Below, in pieces: positions 27,600 through 36,590 of a stretch of DNA of 64,000 nucleotides (the first letter of the stretch is position 1; every line of letters begins with the position of its first letter). The notes below the pieces were generated by a model. It saw nothing but the letters and a program-made list of their open reading frames with translations, was not told the origin of the DNA and searched no databases. The stretch is from the NCBI RefSeq assembly GCF_002886185.1, contig NZ_KZ614147.1, positions 593,187-657,186 on the forward strand, read 5' to 3'. Both the position numbers and the translations under genes were made by a program. Origin of the DNA: Salipaludibacillus neizhouensis. GTDB lineage: Bacteria > Bacillota > Bacilli > Bacillales > Salisediminibacteriaceae.

Positions 27600-28589
27600 A
27601 TGGATCAAGCACCGTTACAAGTCAAGTTGGTTCCTTATACTATTGATTCAATTGTTGATAACACAAATGAAACTCCAGAGGGTGTTAGTTTAATACAGGC
27701 ACCTGTGACATGGGAAGAAAGCGACCAAGGTGAAGGAATTGTAATTGCAGTTATTGATACTGGTGTTGAAACAGATCATCCGGACCTTAAAGATCAAATT
27801 ATTGGTGGACGAAATTTTACAACTGATCATAATGGAGACCCAGACATATATGAAGATAATAATGGGCATGGAACACACGTAACTGGTACCGTTGCCGCTA
27901 GCTTAAATAACGATGGTGTTGTGGGCGTTGCTCCGAAGGCTAAAATTTTAAGTTTAAAAGTTTTATCGGGAGAAGGCTCTGGTGATTATGAATGGATTAT
28001 AAATGCTATAAACTATGCGGTTGATTGGCGTGGTTCTCAAAACGAACGAGTTCGAGTTATTTCAATGTCACTCGGAGGTCCTCACGACGTACCTGAATTG
28101 CATAAAGCAATTCAGAATGCAATTAATAATGACGTATCAGTAGTAGTTGCAGCAGGAAACGAAGGTGACGGCAGAGAAGATACGTTTGAGTATTCTTATC
28201 CTGGAAGCTATAACGAGGTCATTCAAGTAGGTGCAGTGAGTAATGACTTAAAGCTTGCTACTTTTACGAATTCAAATACAGAAATAGACCTTGTGGCTCC
28301 TGGTGTAGAAGTAGTATCGACATATCTGGACAATAAATATGCGTCACTATCAGGGACTTCCATGGCGGCTCCACACGTAGCAGGTGCGTTAGCTTTAATT
28401 ATTAACTTAAGTGAAAAAAGGTTTGGAAGATCCTTAATTGAAGCAGAAATTTATGCGCAACTGGTAAGACGAACTTTACCATTGGGCTTCCGCAAAAGCT
28501 CTGAAGGTAATGGGTTTCTCTTACTAAACTTAGTAGAAAAAATACAGGAAATTATCAATATTGCACGAATTAATGTAACTAAAGATTAA
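27600..28589 (+). CDS. Intracellular subtilisin-like serine protease (ISP type)
   Basis: A 329-residue S8 peptidase without signal peptide. The short N-terminal extension contains KLVPY (about 9-13), the inhibitory pro-motif (LIPY-like) of Bacillus intracellular subtilisins. The catalytic triad is Asp53 in [14 protein letters not shown], His90 in [11 protein letters not shown] and Ser254 in [12 protein letters not shown]; the oxyanion Asn is in [12 protein letters not shown] proteins act in the cytoplasm in stationary phase and are activated by removal of the pro-segment. AAGGAGG lies upstream of ATG. Monocistronic, with a terminator downstream. Confidence 0.93.
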   Translation: MDQAPLQVKLVPYTIDSIVDNTNETPEGVSLIQAPVTWEESDQGEGIVIAVIDTGVETDHPDLKDQIIGGRNFTTDHNGDPDIYEDNNGHGTHVTGTVAASLNNDGVVGVAPKAKILSLKVLSGEGSGDYEWIINAINYAVDWRGSQNERVRVISMSLGGPHDVPELHKAIQNAINNDVSVVVAAGNEGDGREDTFEYSYPGSYNEVIQVGAVSNDLKLATFTNSNTEIDLVAPGVEVVSTYLDNKYASLSGTSMAAPHVAGALALIINLSEKRFGRSLIEAEIYAQLVRRTLPLGFRKSSEGNGFLLLNLVEKIQEIINIARINVTKD

Positions 28590-28697
28590 TGTATAGGTTT
28601 TAATAAATGGAGTGGGAGGGAGTGATCCGCTCTTAACTTCTCGCATTTCTTATGTATGACTAGTATTCGGTAGTTCCATATATCTAGACGAGAATTT

Positions 28698-28746
28698 AAA
28701 AGGTGGTTAGTCTAAAGGTCAAAACCTTGTGACGCCACTTTTTATA
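28698..28746 (+). terminator. Probable terminator after the intracellular protease
   Basis: AAAAGGTGG pairs with CCACTTTTT across an inner AAGGT/ACCTT stem; a T-run is part of the 3' arm. It lies about 110 bases after the stop codon. Confidence 0.6.
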
Positions 28747-28807
28747 TACACCAGGAAATTATAGATTCATGAGTTGTGGATAGGTTTTAGAGTGAAGTGT
28801 ACCGTCT

Positions 28808-29022
28808 AGCTCCAGCGCCTATCGACTAGAGTAACTTCCCTTACCTCGTCTAAGATAAGTCGAGAACGATACGAAAAGTAGAACTCTTTTTTAACTCTTC
28901 TTTATCTATGGTAGCACCTGCAAGCAATTCATAGGTTCTATTGGCGCAGGTGCTACAGGTTCGGATGGCGTTGGAAGATCACGCTGTATTTAAAAAAGAC
29001 TGCTTTGTAGTTTTCTTAGCGA
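28808..29022. repeat. Dispersed repeats between the protease gene and queF (Bacillaceae GTCTAGCTCC element plus family A, copy 2)
   Basis: GTCTAGCTCCAGCGCCTA near 28812 is a motif I recognise as widespread in Bacillaceae intergenic DNA. From about 28918 a family A element follows. It holds GTAGCACCTGC with GCAGGTGCTAC as an inverted repeat (about 28919-28956), then the same tail as at 11894-11951 (GGCGTTGGAAG, ACGCTGTATTTA, AAAAAGACTGC, TTTTCTTA). The tail may terminate queF transcripts on the minus strand. No coding capacity is evident. Confidence 0.7.
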
Positions 29023-29504
29023 TGATTGATAGTCTCGGGATATAAATCGTGCTGTAATAAACGTTGTTCTGCAAATGCTTCCCATTTCGTTTCTTTTTTC
29101 CCGTAGTTTACGTAAGGGTCAATAGAGATACCGCCACGAGGAGTGAATTTCCCCCATATTTCAATATATCGTGGATCCATCAACTCAACCAAATCATTTA
29201 CCATCTTATTCATACAGTCCTCGTGGAAATCTCCATGATTTCGAAAACTGAATAAATAAAGCTTCAACGATTTACTTTCAACCATTTTTTCATTTGGTAT
29301 ATAGCTAATATAAATCGTTGCGAAATCAGGCTGACCTGTTATTGGACAAAGGCTCGTAAACTCTGGACAATTAAACTTCACGAAATAATCACGGTATGAA
29401 TGTCGGTTTTCAAATGCTTCAAGAATCGTCGGGTCATAGTCCATTTTATATTCTACATTTATATTGCCTAATAAGTTAACTTCGTTTTCTCGGTTATGAG
29501 ACAT
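29016..29504 (-). CDS. queF: NADPH-dependent 7-cyano-7-deazaguanine reductase (preQ0 reductase)
   Basis: A 162-residue type I (YkvM-type) QueF reducing preQ0 to preQ1 in queuosine synthesis. The catalytic Cys is in [18 protein letters not shown] (about Cys53). The substrate segment [20 protein letters not shown], with the catalytic Asp/His/Glu positions, is intact. The ATG at 29504 follows GGAGG at proper spacing; an upstream extension to 29546 lacks support. It overlaps the end of the yhhQ-type transporter gene by 11 bases, so the two are coupled and sit behind a preQ1-type riboswitch. queC, queD and queE are not in the window. Confidence 0.95.
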   Translation of the reverse strand: MSHNRENEVNLLGNINVEYKMDYDPTILEAFENRHSYRDYFVKFNCPEFTSLCPITGQPDFATIYISYIPNEKMVESKSLKLYLFSFRNHGDFHEDCMNKMVNDLVELMDPRYIEIWGKFTPRGGISIDPYVNYGKKETKWEAFAEQRLLQHDLYPETINHR

Positions 29505-30147
29505 AGGTTGATTCCTCCGTATCAGTGTCTTTGTCTTTATTCTCAAGCCACTTCACTGTCATATAAACAAATGGTGTATCTGCTAAAGCAATCACTAATT
29601 TTACAAGGTATTGTGTCACAATCATAAATACCAAGGCTCCTAAGGGCATCGTTCCCGCAAAAGCGATTGTAACGAAGATTGTGGAATCTAATAACTGACT
29701 GGCAGAGGTGCTGGCGTTATTACGAAGCCATAAGTGTTTTCCATTCGTTGCTTGTTTGAGTTTATGAAATAAATGCACATCGAATAGTTGAGATAAGAAA
29801 TAAGCAATAAGAGAAGCCGCAACCACTCTTGGAACAGCGCCTATAATCATTTCAAATTCCGACTGCATTCCCCAAAACTCAGCTGGGGGTAGTTGGACAG
29901 CACCAAAGAAGAACACTAGCATCATAAGGTTTGTGAATAACCCAATCAGGACAACTTTCTTCGCAGTACTTTTACCGAAAACTTCTGAAATGGAGTCTGT
30001 AATTAAAAACGTTAATGGATAAGTTAACAGTCCTGCAGTTAATACGACAGATCCAACGGTAAATAGTTTCACCGATACCACATTTGACACGAACAACGCC
30101 GTAAAGAAAATCCCAACGAGTAAAATGAGCTTATCTTGTTTATTCAA
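29494..30147 (-). CDS. Queuosine precursor transporter (YhhQ/DUF165 family)
   Basis: About 217 residues with roughly six membrane helices, belonging to the VUT/YhhQ family that imports preQ0/preQ1. Recognisable segments are [29 protein letters not shown] near the start and the [14 protein letters not shown] segment with its conserved Asp and Ser. The TTG at 30147 has GAGG eight bases upstream. A GTG at 30156 coincides with that ribosome site and is less likely. The TTG overlaps the stop of a 38-codon upstream ORF (TTGAATAA), suggesting coupling. The adjacent queF and upstream preQ1-like aptamer strongly support a role in queuosine precursor supply. Confidence 0.9.
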   Translation of the reverse strand: MNKQDKLILLVGIFFTALFVSNVVSVKLFTVGSVVLTAGLLTYPLTFLITDSISEVFGKSTAKKVVLIGLFTNLMMLVFFFGAVQLPPAEFWGMQSEFEMIIGAVPRVVAASLIAYFLSQLFDVHLFHKLKQATNGKHLWLRNNASTSASQLLDSTIFVTIAFAGTMPLGALVFMIVTQYLVKLVIALADTPFVYMTVKWLENKDKDTDTEESTYVS

Positions 30148-30256
30148 GGCAAACACCTCTTTTATTAAAGACAGAGTTACCTAGAGTAAATGGCGTGCAA
30201 AAAAGATAAGCAGTGTCATCCTGACTCTCGTTTAAAACGACAATATTATTTTCCAT
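30140..30256 (-). CDS. 38-residue small ORF between preQ1 aptamer and the transporter gene
   Basis: ATG at 30256 is preceded by TAGGAGCTGAATAAG, a good ribosome site that forms the 3' end of the predicted aptamer. The frame runs 38 codons and ends in TTGAATAA, overlapping the transporter TTG start. The peptide starts MENNIVVLNESQDD and ends KRGVCLE; it has no signal or membrane helix and two Cys. I recognise no family. It may be a true small protein or a translated leader whose termination re-initiates translation at the weak TTG. In either case the riboswitch would act on its ribosome site. Confidence 0.55.
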   Translation of the reverse strand: MENNIVVLNESQDDTAYLFCTPFTLGNSVFNKRGVCLE

Positions 30257-30264
30257 CTTATTCA

Positions 30265-30312
30265 GCTCCTAGTTTTTGTTTTTATAGCGGAGGATGGTTG
30301 CGAACTCCGCTC
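30265..30312 (-). ncRNA. PreQ1-I-like riboswitch upstream of the queuosine operon
   Basis: On the minus strand AGCGGAG pairs with CTCCGCT (7 bp) around the 12-base loop TTCGCAACCATC. It is followed by an A-rich tail ending AAAAACTAGGAG, in which the Shine-Dalgarno is embedded. A G-C-rich hairpin with a 12-base loop and an A-rich tail leading into CTA-GGAG is the layout of the class I preQ1 aptamer, and queF plus the transporter lie directly downstream. Occlusion of the ribosome site on ligand binding would repress translation. The pseudoknot pairing was not modelled, so the class is a strong suggestion. Confidence 0.75.
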
Positions 30313-30467
30313 AATCGTCTACTTTAGCACATTTTACACCTAAAAGTAAGTAGGAAGTTTTTAGTAAAGTCGTCCACCTAGGCTTCATAGGTGTTGGTTT
30401 ATTTCTTTTTTATATAATTTTCGTTATGATAGGTTAGGGCATACTAGTGGATTGGAGGCACCAAGTG

Positions 30468-31655
30468 ATGGAGACAACTGTGAAAGTAAAGATGAAGTTA
30501 GCTGATAAATATCAGTCGGGGTTTCCGTTAATCATGAAGGATGCGTTGGTAAATGCTGAGGTGTTGACCAAAGAGGGACAGCATTTAAATGTGGTTGATG
30601 AGCAAGGGACTTACATAGGCAAGGGTTATTATGGGTTACAAAATAAAGGAGTCGGTTGGGTTTTAACGAATAAACAAGGTGAAAATATTGACCAATCTCT
30701 TTTTGATCGGAAAATTGTTAAAGCATTAGGACTTCGACGAAAGTATTTTGATGACCCGAATACAACAGCTTTTCGCGTTTTTAATGGGGAAGGTGACGGC
30801 ATCGGTGGAGTAACGATTGATTACTTTGCTGGTTTTTACGTGATTCACTGGTACAGCGAAGGAATTTATCAGTTTAAGGATGAAGTTGTACAGACACTGA
30901 AAACACAAACAGATTATCGAGGAATTTATGAGAAGAAACGATTTGCCACCAATGGGAAATATCTTGATGATGATGACTTTATTACTGGAGAACGTGGAGA
31001 ATTCCCATTAATAGTGAAGGAAAATGGAGTCAATGTCGCAGTCTACTTAAACGAAGGTGCGATGGTTGGGGTCTTCATGGATCAACGGGAGGTAAGGCAG
31101 GCTATTCGTGACCGTTATGCAGAAGGACGCACGGTATTAAACACATTTTCCTATACGGGTGCTTTTTCTGTATTTGCAGCAATGGGTGGAGCGACGAAAA
31201 CCACAAATGTCGATCTGGCAAATCGCAGCTTACCGAAAACAATTGAGCAATTCAGCATTAATGGATTGGATTATGAGGCACAGGATATTATTGTTGATGA
31301 TGTGTTTAAATTCTTTAAATTTGCTGGGAGAAAACAGCACAAATATGAGATGGTTATTTTAGATCCACCAAGTTTTGCGCGATCAAAAAAAATGACATTC
31401 AGTGCCGCCAAAGATTACACAAATCTTTTGAAGGAAGCCATAGCGATTACCGAAAGCAATGGTCTGATCATCGCTTCCACGAATCATGCTGGCGTTTCAA
31501 GAAAGAAGTTCCGCACTTTTATAGATAAGGCGTTTAAAGAGACAGGGCTCGGCTACAATATTGTCGAGGAGTTCTCTTTACCAGATGATTATCGAGTAAC
31601 CTCGACGTACCCAGACGGAGATTACTTGAAGGTTTTGTTTATAAAGCTGGTTTAA
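30468..31655 (+). CDS. Class I SAM-dependent rRNA methyltransferase (RlmI/YwbD-like)
   Basis: A 395-residue cytosolic methyltransferase. The N-terminal PUA-like domain (about 1-75) contains NAEVLTKEGQHLNVVDEQGTYIGKGYY-type strands. The central and C-terminal parts are the Rossmann methyltransferase domain with NTFSYTGAFSVFAAMGG (SAM motif I), NVDLANRS, and the catalytic motif LDPPSFARSK. This is the RlmI/RlmK/YwbD family, which makes 5-methylcytosine in 23S rRNA. The ATG at 30468 has GGAGG ten bases upstream; a GTG at 30447 precedes the ribosome site and is rejected. Monocistronic. Confidence 0.9.
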   Translation: METTVKVKMKLADKYQSGFPLIMKDALVNAEVLTKEGQHLNVVDEQGTYIGKGYYGLQNKGVGWVLTNKQGENIDQSLFDRKIVKALGLRRKYFDDPNTTAFRVFNGEGDGIGGVTIDYFAGFYVIHWYSEGIYQFKDEVVQTLKTQTDYRGIYEKKRFATNGKYLDDDDFITGERGEFPLIVKENGVNVAVYLNEGAMVGVFMDQREVRQAIRDRYAEGRTVLNTFSYTGAFSVFAAMGGATKTTNVDLANRSLPKTIEQFSINGLDYEAQDIIVDDVFKFFKFAGRKQHKYEMVILDPPSFARSKKMTFSAAKDYTNLLKEAIAITESNGLIIASTNHAGVSRKKFRTFIDKAFKETGLGYNIVEEFSLPDDYRVTSTYPDGDYLKVLFIKLV

Positions 31656-31991
31656 AAGGTGGAACCTTTTAAACTGCTTGAAACAATGCGTGTAGTTGCT
31701 GCTATGGTTTAAGAATGCTATGAATGAACTTCTCATAGCATTCGCGCAGCTAACGAAGCCATTGTCCAACCTGCCTTACGAGGACTTCCCGTCACCTGCG
31801 ATGAGTAACCGCAGACGCTACTTTTTAATATTATCAGGACATTCCTAACCACTTAAAGCATTAAAATAAGCCTATGATTGAATGTTCCATAGATATCCAA
31901 CGTTAAGTGTGATATAACGGTAAATAGAAGTTATTTTGATAAAATCGGGAACACGCAACAATAGAAATTTGGTACCAGAAAGGTGAATTGA
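31656..31991. other. Intergenic region with hairpin and repeat fragment, before glnS
   Basis: It contains an 11-bp inverted repeat GAATGCTATGA/TCATAGCATTC (31713-31743) without a T-run. A fragment near 31796-31821 is the reverse complement of part of the tandem repeat at 39.2-39.4 kb (CTGCGATGAGTAACCGCAG). No T-box is recognisable upstream of glnS. Confidence 0.5.
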
Positions 31992-33641
31992 ATGAGTGAA
32001 AATACAAGTAATACCTCAAATTTTATTAAACATATTGTCAAAGAAGACTTAGCAAACGGGACACACAAGGAAATTATTACTCGATTCCCACCGGAACCAA
32101 ATGGTTATTTGCATATCGGACACGCAAAATCTATCGTACTGAATTTTGAACTTGCAGCAGAATTCAACGGAAAGATCAATCTGCGTTTTGATGACACAAA
32201 TCCTTTAAAGGAAGACCAAGAATACGTTGATGCCATTAAAGAAGATATTTCTTGGCTTGGTTATGAGTGGGATAACTTACACTTTGCCTCGAATTATTTT
32301 GAGGAAATGTATAGTCGGGCAATCTTATTAATTAAAAAAAGGATGGCTTACGTGGAAGACCTCTCACAAGAGGAAATTCGCGAGTACCGGGGATCGTTGC
32401 ATGAAGCTGGAAAAGAAAGTGACTCCCGAAGCCGAAGTGTGGAAGAGAATCTTGAACTTTTTGAGAAAATGAAAAATGGCGACTTTGCTAATGGAGAAAA
32501 AGTTCTCCGCGCGAAGATTGACATGGCTTCTCCAAATATTAACTTACGAGATCCCGTTATTTACCGTATTTCACATACGGAACATCATAACACAGGCAAC
32601 ACATGGTGCATCTATCCGATGTATTCCTTTGCGCATCCATTAGAGGACGCTATTGAAGGGGTGACACACTCCCTTTGTACGCTGGAGTTTGAAGATCAAC
32701 GTCCATTGTACGACTGGGTGGTGGAACATAGTGAGATTCATGCCACCCCAAGACAATATGAATTTGCGCGCCTGAATTTAACAAATACTGTGCTGAGCAA
32801 ACGAAAGCTTAAGCAACTTGTAGATGAAAACTATGTGGATGGTTGGGACGATCCAAGGATGCCCACTATATCAGGTTTAAGACGTCGAGGTTTCACGGCA
32901 GAATCCATTCGGACATTTGCACGAGAGATTGGTGTCGCGAAGTCAGATAACCTGGTGGATGTTCGTATGCTTGAACACTTCCTACGTGAAGATTTAAAAC
33001 TAAAAGCACCTCGTACGATGGCTGTTCTAGACCCTCTAAAGGTAGTTATTACAAATTACCCTGAAGGAGAAGTCGAGTGGCTGGATGCGGATAATAATCC
33101 GGAAAATGAAGAAATGGGGACGCGGAAAATCCCATTTTCGCGAGAGATCTATATTGAAAAGAGCGACTTTATGGAGGATCCTCCAAAGAAGTATTTTCGT
33201 TTATTTCCTGGAAATGAAGTCCGGTTAAAGCATGCCTATTTCATCAAATGCAACGAAGTCATTAAGGATGAAGATGGAAATGTAGTTGAGATTCATTGCA
33301 CGTATGACCCTGAAACGAAAAGTGGTTCAGGATTTACGGGCCGTAAAGTGAAAGGGACCCTTCATTTTGTTGAAGCAACGCAAGCGAAAAAAGCCGAGTA
33401 TCGTTTGTATCATTCGTTGATTGAGGATGAAAGAGAAGGCGATTCATTCCTTGACTTTGTGAATCCGGATTCACTTGAGATTACTCATGGCTATGTAGAG
33501 GCAAATATGGATGACGCAAAACCACAGGATAAGTTCCAGTTTTTCCGTCATGGCTACTTTAACGTAGATTCAAAACATACGACAGAGGACATGCTTGTCT
33601 TCAACCGAATCGTTGAGTTAAAAAGTTCCTTTAAATTATAA
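31992..33641 (+). CDS. glnS: Glutaminyl-tRNA synthetase
   Basis: A 549-residue class Ic synthetase charging tRNA-Gln directly. HIGH motif HIGH at residues 41-44 in [21 protein letters not shown] for glutaminyl adenylate formation, and VLSKRKL as the KMSKS equivalent. The C-terminal anticodon-binding beta-barrels (about 340-545) are of GlnRS type, including [11 protein letters not shown] at the end. Most Bacillota lack GlnRS and use GluRS plus GatCAB, so this gene is noteworthy and may have been acquired laterally. AAAGGTGAATTG precedes the ATG. Codon use looks like the neighbours. Closed by a strong terminator. Confidence 0.95.
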   Translation: MSENTSNTSNFIKHIVKEDLANGTHKEIITRFPPEPNGYLHIGHAKSIVLNFELAAEFNGKINLRFDDTNPLKEDQEYVDAIKEDISWLGYEWDNLHFASNYFEEMYSRAILLIKKRMAYVEDLSQEEIREYRGSLHEAGKESDSRSRSVEENLELFEKMKNGDFANGEKVLRAKIDMASPNINLRDPVIYRISHTEHHNTGNTWCIYPMYSFAHPLEDAIEGVTHSLCTLEFEDQRPLYDWVVEHSEIHATPRQYEFARLNLTNTVLSKRKLKQLVDENYVDGWDDPRMPTISGLRRRGFTAESIRTFAREIGVAKSDNLVDVRMLEHFLREDLKLKAPRTMAVLDPLKVVITNYPEGEVEWLDADNNPENEEMGTRKIPFSREIYIEKSDFMEDPPKKYFRLFPGNEVRLKHAYFIKCNEVIKDEDGNVVEIHCTYDPETKSGSGFTGRKVKGTLHFVEATQAKKAEYRLYHSLIEDEREGDSFLDFVNPDSLEITHGYVEANMDDAKPQDKFQFFRHGYFNVDSKHTTEDMLVFNRIVELKSSFKL

Positions 33642-33650
33642 AGTTTTATG

Positions 33651-33686
33651 AAAAAACCCGTGCGATGACTCTCGCACGGGTTTTTT
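33651..33686 (+). terminator. Bidirectional terminator between glnS and the PfpI-family gene
   Basis: AAAAAACCCGTGCGA (33651-33665) pairs perfectly with TCGCACGGGTTTTTT (33672-33686). Confidence 0.95.
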
Positions 33687-33691
33687 ATAAT

Positions 33692-34357
33692 CTATTTATC
33701 ATTTAACGCTTCGACAACTTTATCAGCCGTACTTTGACTCGATTGAGGATTTTGTCCAGTAACTAAGTTTCCATCACGAACGGAAAAGTCGCTCCAATTA
33801 TCGCCTCTTCTGAATTCCCCGCCTTTAGCTCTTAATTCTGTTTCTAATAAAAAGGGTACATGAAGATCTAACTGCATTTCCCGCTCTTCGTCATCAGTAA
33901 AGGCACTGATTTTTTTACCTTTCACAATCGGGGTACCATCTTTGTAAGTAATATTCACAAGAGCACTAGGGCCGTGACAGACAGAACCGATTACTTTATC
34001 TGCATCAGCGTGTTTTTCAAGAACACTGCGAAGAGTCGGGTTGTATGGGAAATCAAACATCGTGCCGTGTCCACCCGGTAAGAAGATAGCGTCATATTCA
34101 GAAGTACTGACATCTGCTAACTTTTCCGTGTTCACTAATTTGGATTGTGCTTCTTGCCATTCAAATTTCTCTTCTTCTGGTAAACTATTAGGATCCAATG
34201 GCACCTGTCCGCCAGTCATACTTACGACGTCTACATCAAACCCATTTTTTACGAAAGTGACATATGGAGCTGTATATTCTTCTAGCCAAAGACCAGTTGC
34301 CTGATTGTCTTTTATGACTGAGTGACTTGTCACGATAATTAATACTTTTTTTCTCAT
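33692..34357 (-). CDS. DJ-1/PfpI-family protein (Hsp31-like, possible glyoxalase III/deglycase)
   Basis: A 221-residue cytoplasmic protein of the class I glutamine-amidotransferase-like superfamily. The nucleophile elbow is VIGSVCHGPSAL with the conserved Cys, preceded by FLPGGHGTMFD. Residues DEEREMQLDLHVPFLLETEL resemble the Hsp31-like branch of type 1 amidotransferase-domain proteins, some of which detoxify methylglyoxal. The ATG at 34357 follows GAGGAGGAA; an upstream TTG at 34375 lies inside the ribosome site. Single gene. Exact activity uncertain. Confidence 0.85.
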   Translation of the reverse strand: MRKKVLIIVTSHSVIKDNQATGLWLEEYTAPYVTFVKNGFDVDVVSMTGGQVPLDPNSLPEEEKFEWQEAQSKLVNTEKLADVSTSEYDAIFLPGGHGTMFDFPYNPTLRSVLEKHADADKVIGSVCHGPSALVNITYKDGTPIVKGKKISAFTDDEEREMQLDLHVPFLLETELRAKGGEFRRGDNWSDFSVRDGNLVTGQNPQSSQSTADKVVEALNDK

Positions 34358-34705
34358 GCCAATATTCCTCCTCAAAAAAACTCTTCATTCTATGTGTATA
34401 TTCCCTCTAACTATTTATTCATAAACATTGAAATTTTTAATGGGACGGGACGATAGCCCTCGAATTTGATGATCTAGAGGAGGTATTTCTGACACTGGCA
34501 TAGTAAATCGGTATCGAGTGTCACTAAACACATGACTTAGCTCTACTCAACCTGACATTAAGCACCTGAGTGTCATCTTAAATTGTTTTTATAAGAACTA
34601 TCCCATAAATTCTACGTCATGCTTCCTACAGAGTCAGAAGTCAAAAGATAATTGAATAATTCCTTATACTTTTTCATCGCTCACTTTAAGAATTTTTTCA
34701 AAAAA
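34358..34705. other. Intergenic region between PfpI-family and PilZ genes
   Basis: About 350 bases. Apart from the PfpI ribosome site (34358-34378), I see no convincing gene, repeat or regulatory RNA. The terminator of the PilZ gene starts at 34700. Confidence 0.4.
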
Positions 34706-34744
34706 GGATGTGCAAAAAGGTAGTTTTTTACCTTTTGCACATCC
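34700..34744 (-). terminator. Terminator of the PilZ gene
   Basis: GGATGTGCAAAAAGGTA (34706-34722) pairs with TACCTTTTGCACATCC (34729-34744). On the minus strand the hairpin ends in six T. The stem ends four bases past the PilZ stop. Confidence 0.9.
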
Positions 34745-34747
34745 TCT

Positions 34748-35104
34748 CTAAGCTCTGTTTTGCCTTTGATATTCTTTAATTGCTTCGATTAAATCAGGTT
34801 GATCGTGCCCCTCTAAAAAGTCTATCCCATAATGATAGCCATTCCATTCTTTCTTTCGCCAAGAGATCAAACCAGTCGGATGAAATGAGTGGTTCGCAAT
34901 GTCAAAAATCAAGCTTAATTCTATTTCTTCGGGAAGTTCCAAGTTTGTTTCCAGTTTTAAGCCACTAGGGCTCACATTGAGAATTACCCCTTTTCCATTT
35001 GGCGATTTAAGCTCTTTTCCTTTCAAACGACTAATATAGAAGCTCGTATCTAATGGCTGTGCAAATTCAAATCGCAAAGATTCCTTGCGTTTATAACGTT
35101 TCAA
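34748..35104 (-). CDS. PilZ-domain cyclic di-GMP receptor protein
   Basis: A 118-residue protein that is essentially one PilZ domain. The two ligand motifs are recognisable: an Arg/Lys-rich RYKRKESLRF near the N-terminus (RxxxR-like) and NVSPSG, the [D/N]xSxxG motif, near residue 58. The C-terminal WNGYHYGIDFLE strand completes the barrel. The likely start is TTG at 35104, nine bases after AAGGAG; the longer frame from 35128 would place the ribosome site inside the gene. Stand-alone PilZ proteins relay c-di-GMP to motility or polysaccharide machinery. It is monocistronic, and the partner is not evident. Confidence 0.87.
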   Translation of the reverse strand: MKRYKRKESLRFEFAQPLDTSFYISRLKGKELKSPNGKGVILNVSPSGLKLETNLELPEEIELSLIFDIANHSFHPTGLISWRKKEWNGYHYGIDFLEGHDQPDLIEAIKEYQRQNRA

Positions 35105-35146
35105 ATGGATCATCTCCTTTAGGATCACACATTAATTCTCTGCTGC

Positions 35147-36316
35147 TTAATCCTTAATTTCTTGAAAAAACCCCGCTATTTTGTGACGGTTTCCGTCATT
35201 GGATAATACTTCATATCCGGTTAATGCCAGAGCTTTAGCGCTAATCAGCATTCCTTCAAAACCTTCATCACTCAAGGCAGCTTCACGGAAGCCATGTGTA
35301 TGAGGGCTAATCGGCAAAGGACTGATTCGAACATATGGATGAATAGACGGGCATTGATGGCTAACATTCCCCATATCCAAAGAGCCATTACCGGTTTGGT
35401 TCGAGTGAATTTCATCGGCTGGGATACCTAAAAACGTTAACTGTTTTGTAAAAAGAGAAGATAAAGGCTCGTTTGTTATTAAATTATCATAGGAATATTC
35501 GTAATTGGAAACTTCCAGTTTAGCGCCTGTTGCTAAAGCAGAGGCCCGTGCACACTGAATAACCTTTTCTGTCACAGGGCTTAGGGTTCGACGCTCGTTT
35601 GCACGGATATAAAACTGAGCAACGGCATAATCAGGAACGACGTTTGCAGCTTTGCCTCCTTCGGGAATGATCCCGTGTATCCTAACATCGGGCGTTACAT
35701 GCTGTCTCAAGGCATTTATACTTGTAAAAGTTTGAATAACGGCATCCAGTGCATTGATTCCTTCATGAGGGGCAGCGGCGGCATGGGCACTTTTTCCGTA
35801 AAAGGAAAATTGGATCGCATCCATTGCCAGGGAAGTACCGCTTGTTACGTAATCTCCAGATGGATGTGCCATTAAAGCTGCATCTAAATGACTAAATCTT
35901 CCTTCGTTTGCCATCGTCACCTTGGCACCGTTTGATTCCTCGGCAGGGGTGCCGTAAACAAAAATTTTCCCTCCCGTTTCGGACAATGCAGAGGCTAGCC
36001 CTATTGCTGCAGCAATGCCTTGCGTTCCGATCAAGTTGTGACCGCAAGCATGACCGATTTCCGGAAGAGCATCATATTCGCACATAAAGCCGATGTTTGC
36101 ACCGGGTAAACCCGAATCATAGACTGCTTCAAACGCAGTAGGTTGGTTTACTATACCTTCAGTTACGGAAAAACCATGTGCTTTTAACTCCGTTATGAGT
36201 AGGTTACTAGCATGATATTCTTCATTGCCAAGCTCTGGGTTATGACCAATAGACTGGCTAATCTTATAAAATGAGTCCCGGTTGTTATCGATAGAGTGAA
36301 TAATGGAATCCTTCAT
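35147..36316 (-). CDS. M20-family amidohydrolase (peptidase M20D type)
   Basis: A 389-residue zinc-type amidohydrolase. The first metal motif is CEYDALPEIGHACGHN, the next is TPAEESNGAK with the catalytic Glu pair, and a dimerisation (lid) domain lies at about 175-290. GSLDMGNVSH contributes further ligands. It is in the family that includes AbgB/HipO-like aminoacyl-group hydrolases; many cleave N-acyl or p-aminobenzoyl-type amides. The ATG at 36316 has AGAAGG upstream and gives the family N-terminus; a TTG at 36337 is less likely. Single gene, substrate unknown. Confidence 0.87.
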   Translation of the reverse strand: MKDSIIHSIDNNRDSFYKISQSIGHNPELGNEEYHASNLLITELKAHGFSVTEGIVNQPTAFEAVYDSGLPGANIGFMCEYDALPEIGHACGHNLIGTQGIAAAIGLASALSETGGKIFVYGTPAEESNGAKVTMANEGRFSHLDAALMAHPSGDYVTSGTSLAMDAIQFSFYGKSAHAAAAPHEGINALDAVIQTFTSINALRQHVTPDVRIHGIIPEGGKAANVVPDYAVAQFYIRANERRTLSPVTEKVIQCARASALATGAKLEVSNYEYSYDNLITNEPLSSLFTKQLTFLGIPADEIHSNQTGNGSLDMGNVSHQCPSIHPYVRISPLPISPHTHGFREAALSDEGFEGMLISAKALALTGYEVLSNDGNRHKIAGFFQEIKD

Positions 36317-36590
36317 TGTGTAGAAGCCTTCTTTCAAATATGTTTTTTCAAACTTTCATAGCTTCAGTGTGCCTAAAATTCTAAACAACTGCAACTTAAA
36401 AATTAGTATAGCGGTGGTTTAATAAATATTTATCTCTTATTAAAGGAAAAACTAAACGTTGAGAGCCCTCCTTACGCCGAACGTATTAAGGGAGGCCTCT
36501 CCTCATTTTAAGAAGCACCGTTTTTCTTATTTATTAGAAATAGAAGAAAGAGCGGCACATTTTATCGTAGTACGCTCTTCCTTCTTTCGT
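36317..36590. other. Intergenic region with family A repeat fragment
   Basis: Short stretches around 36463-36540 (GGAGGCCTCTCCT; AGAAGCACC then TTTTTCTTA) resemble degenerate pieces of the family A repeat. No gene is seen. Confidence 0.4.

Noticed and set aside
31930-31991. Possible T-box leader upstream of glnS because of a GGTACC string
   Set aside because: The rest of the T-box consensus, specifier loop and antiterminator are not visible, and the context is only the ribosome site region.
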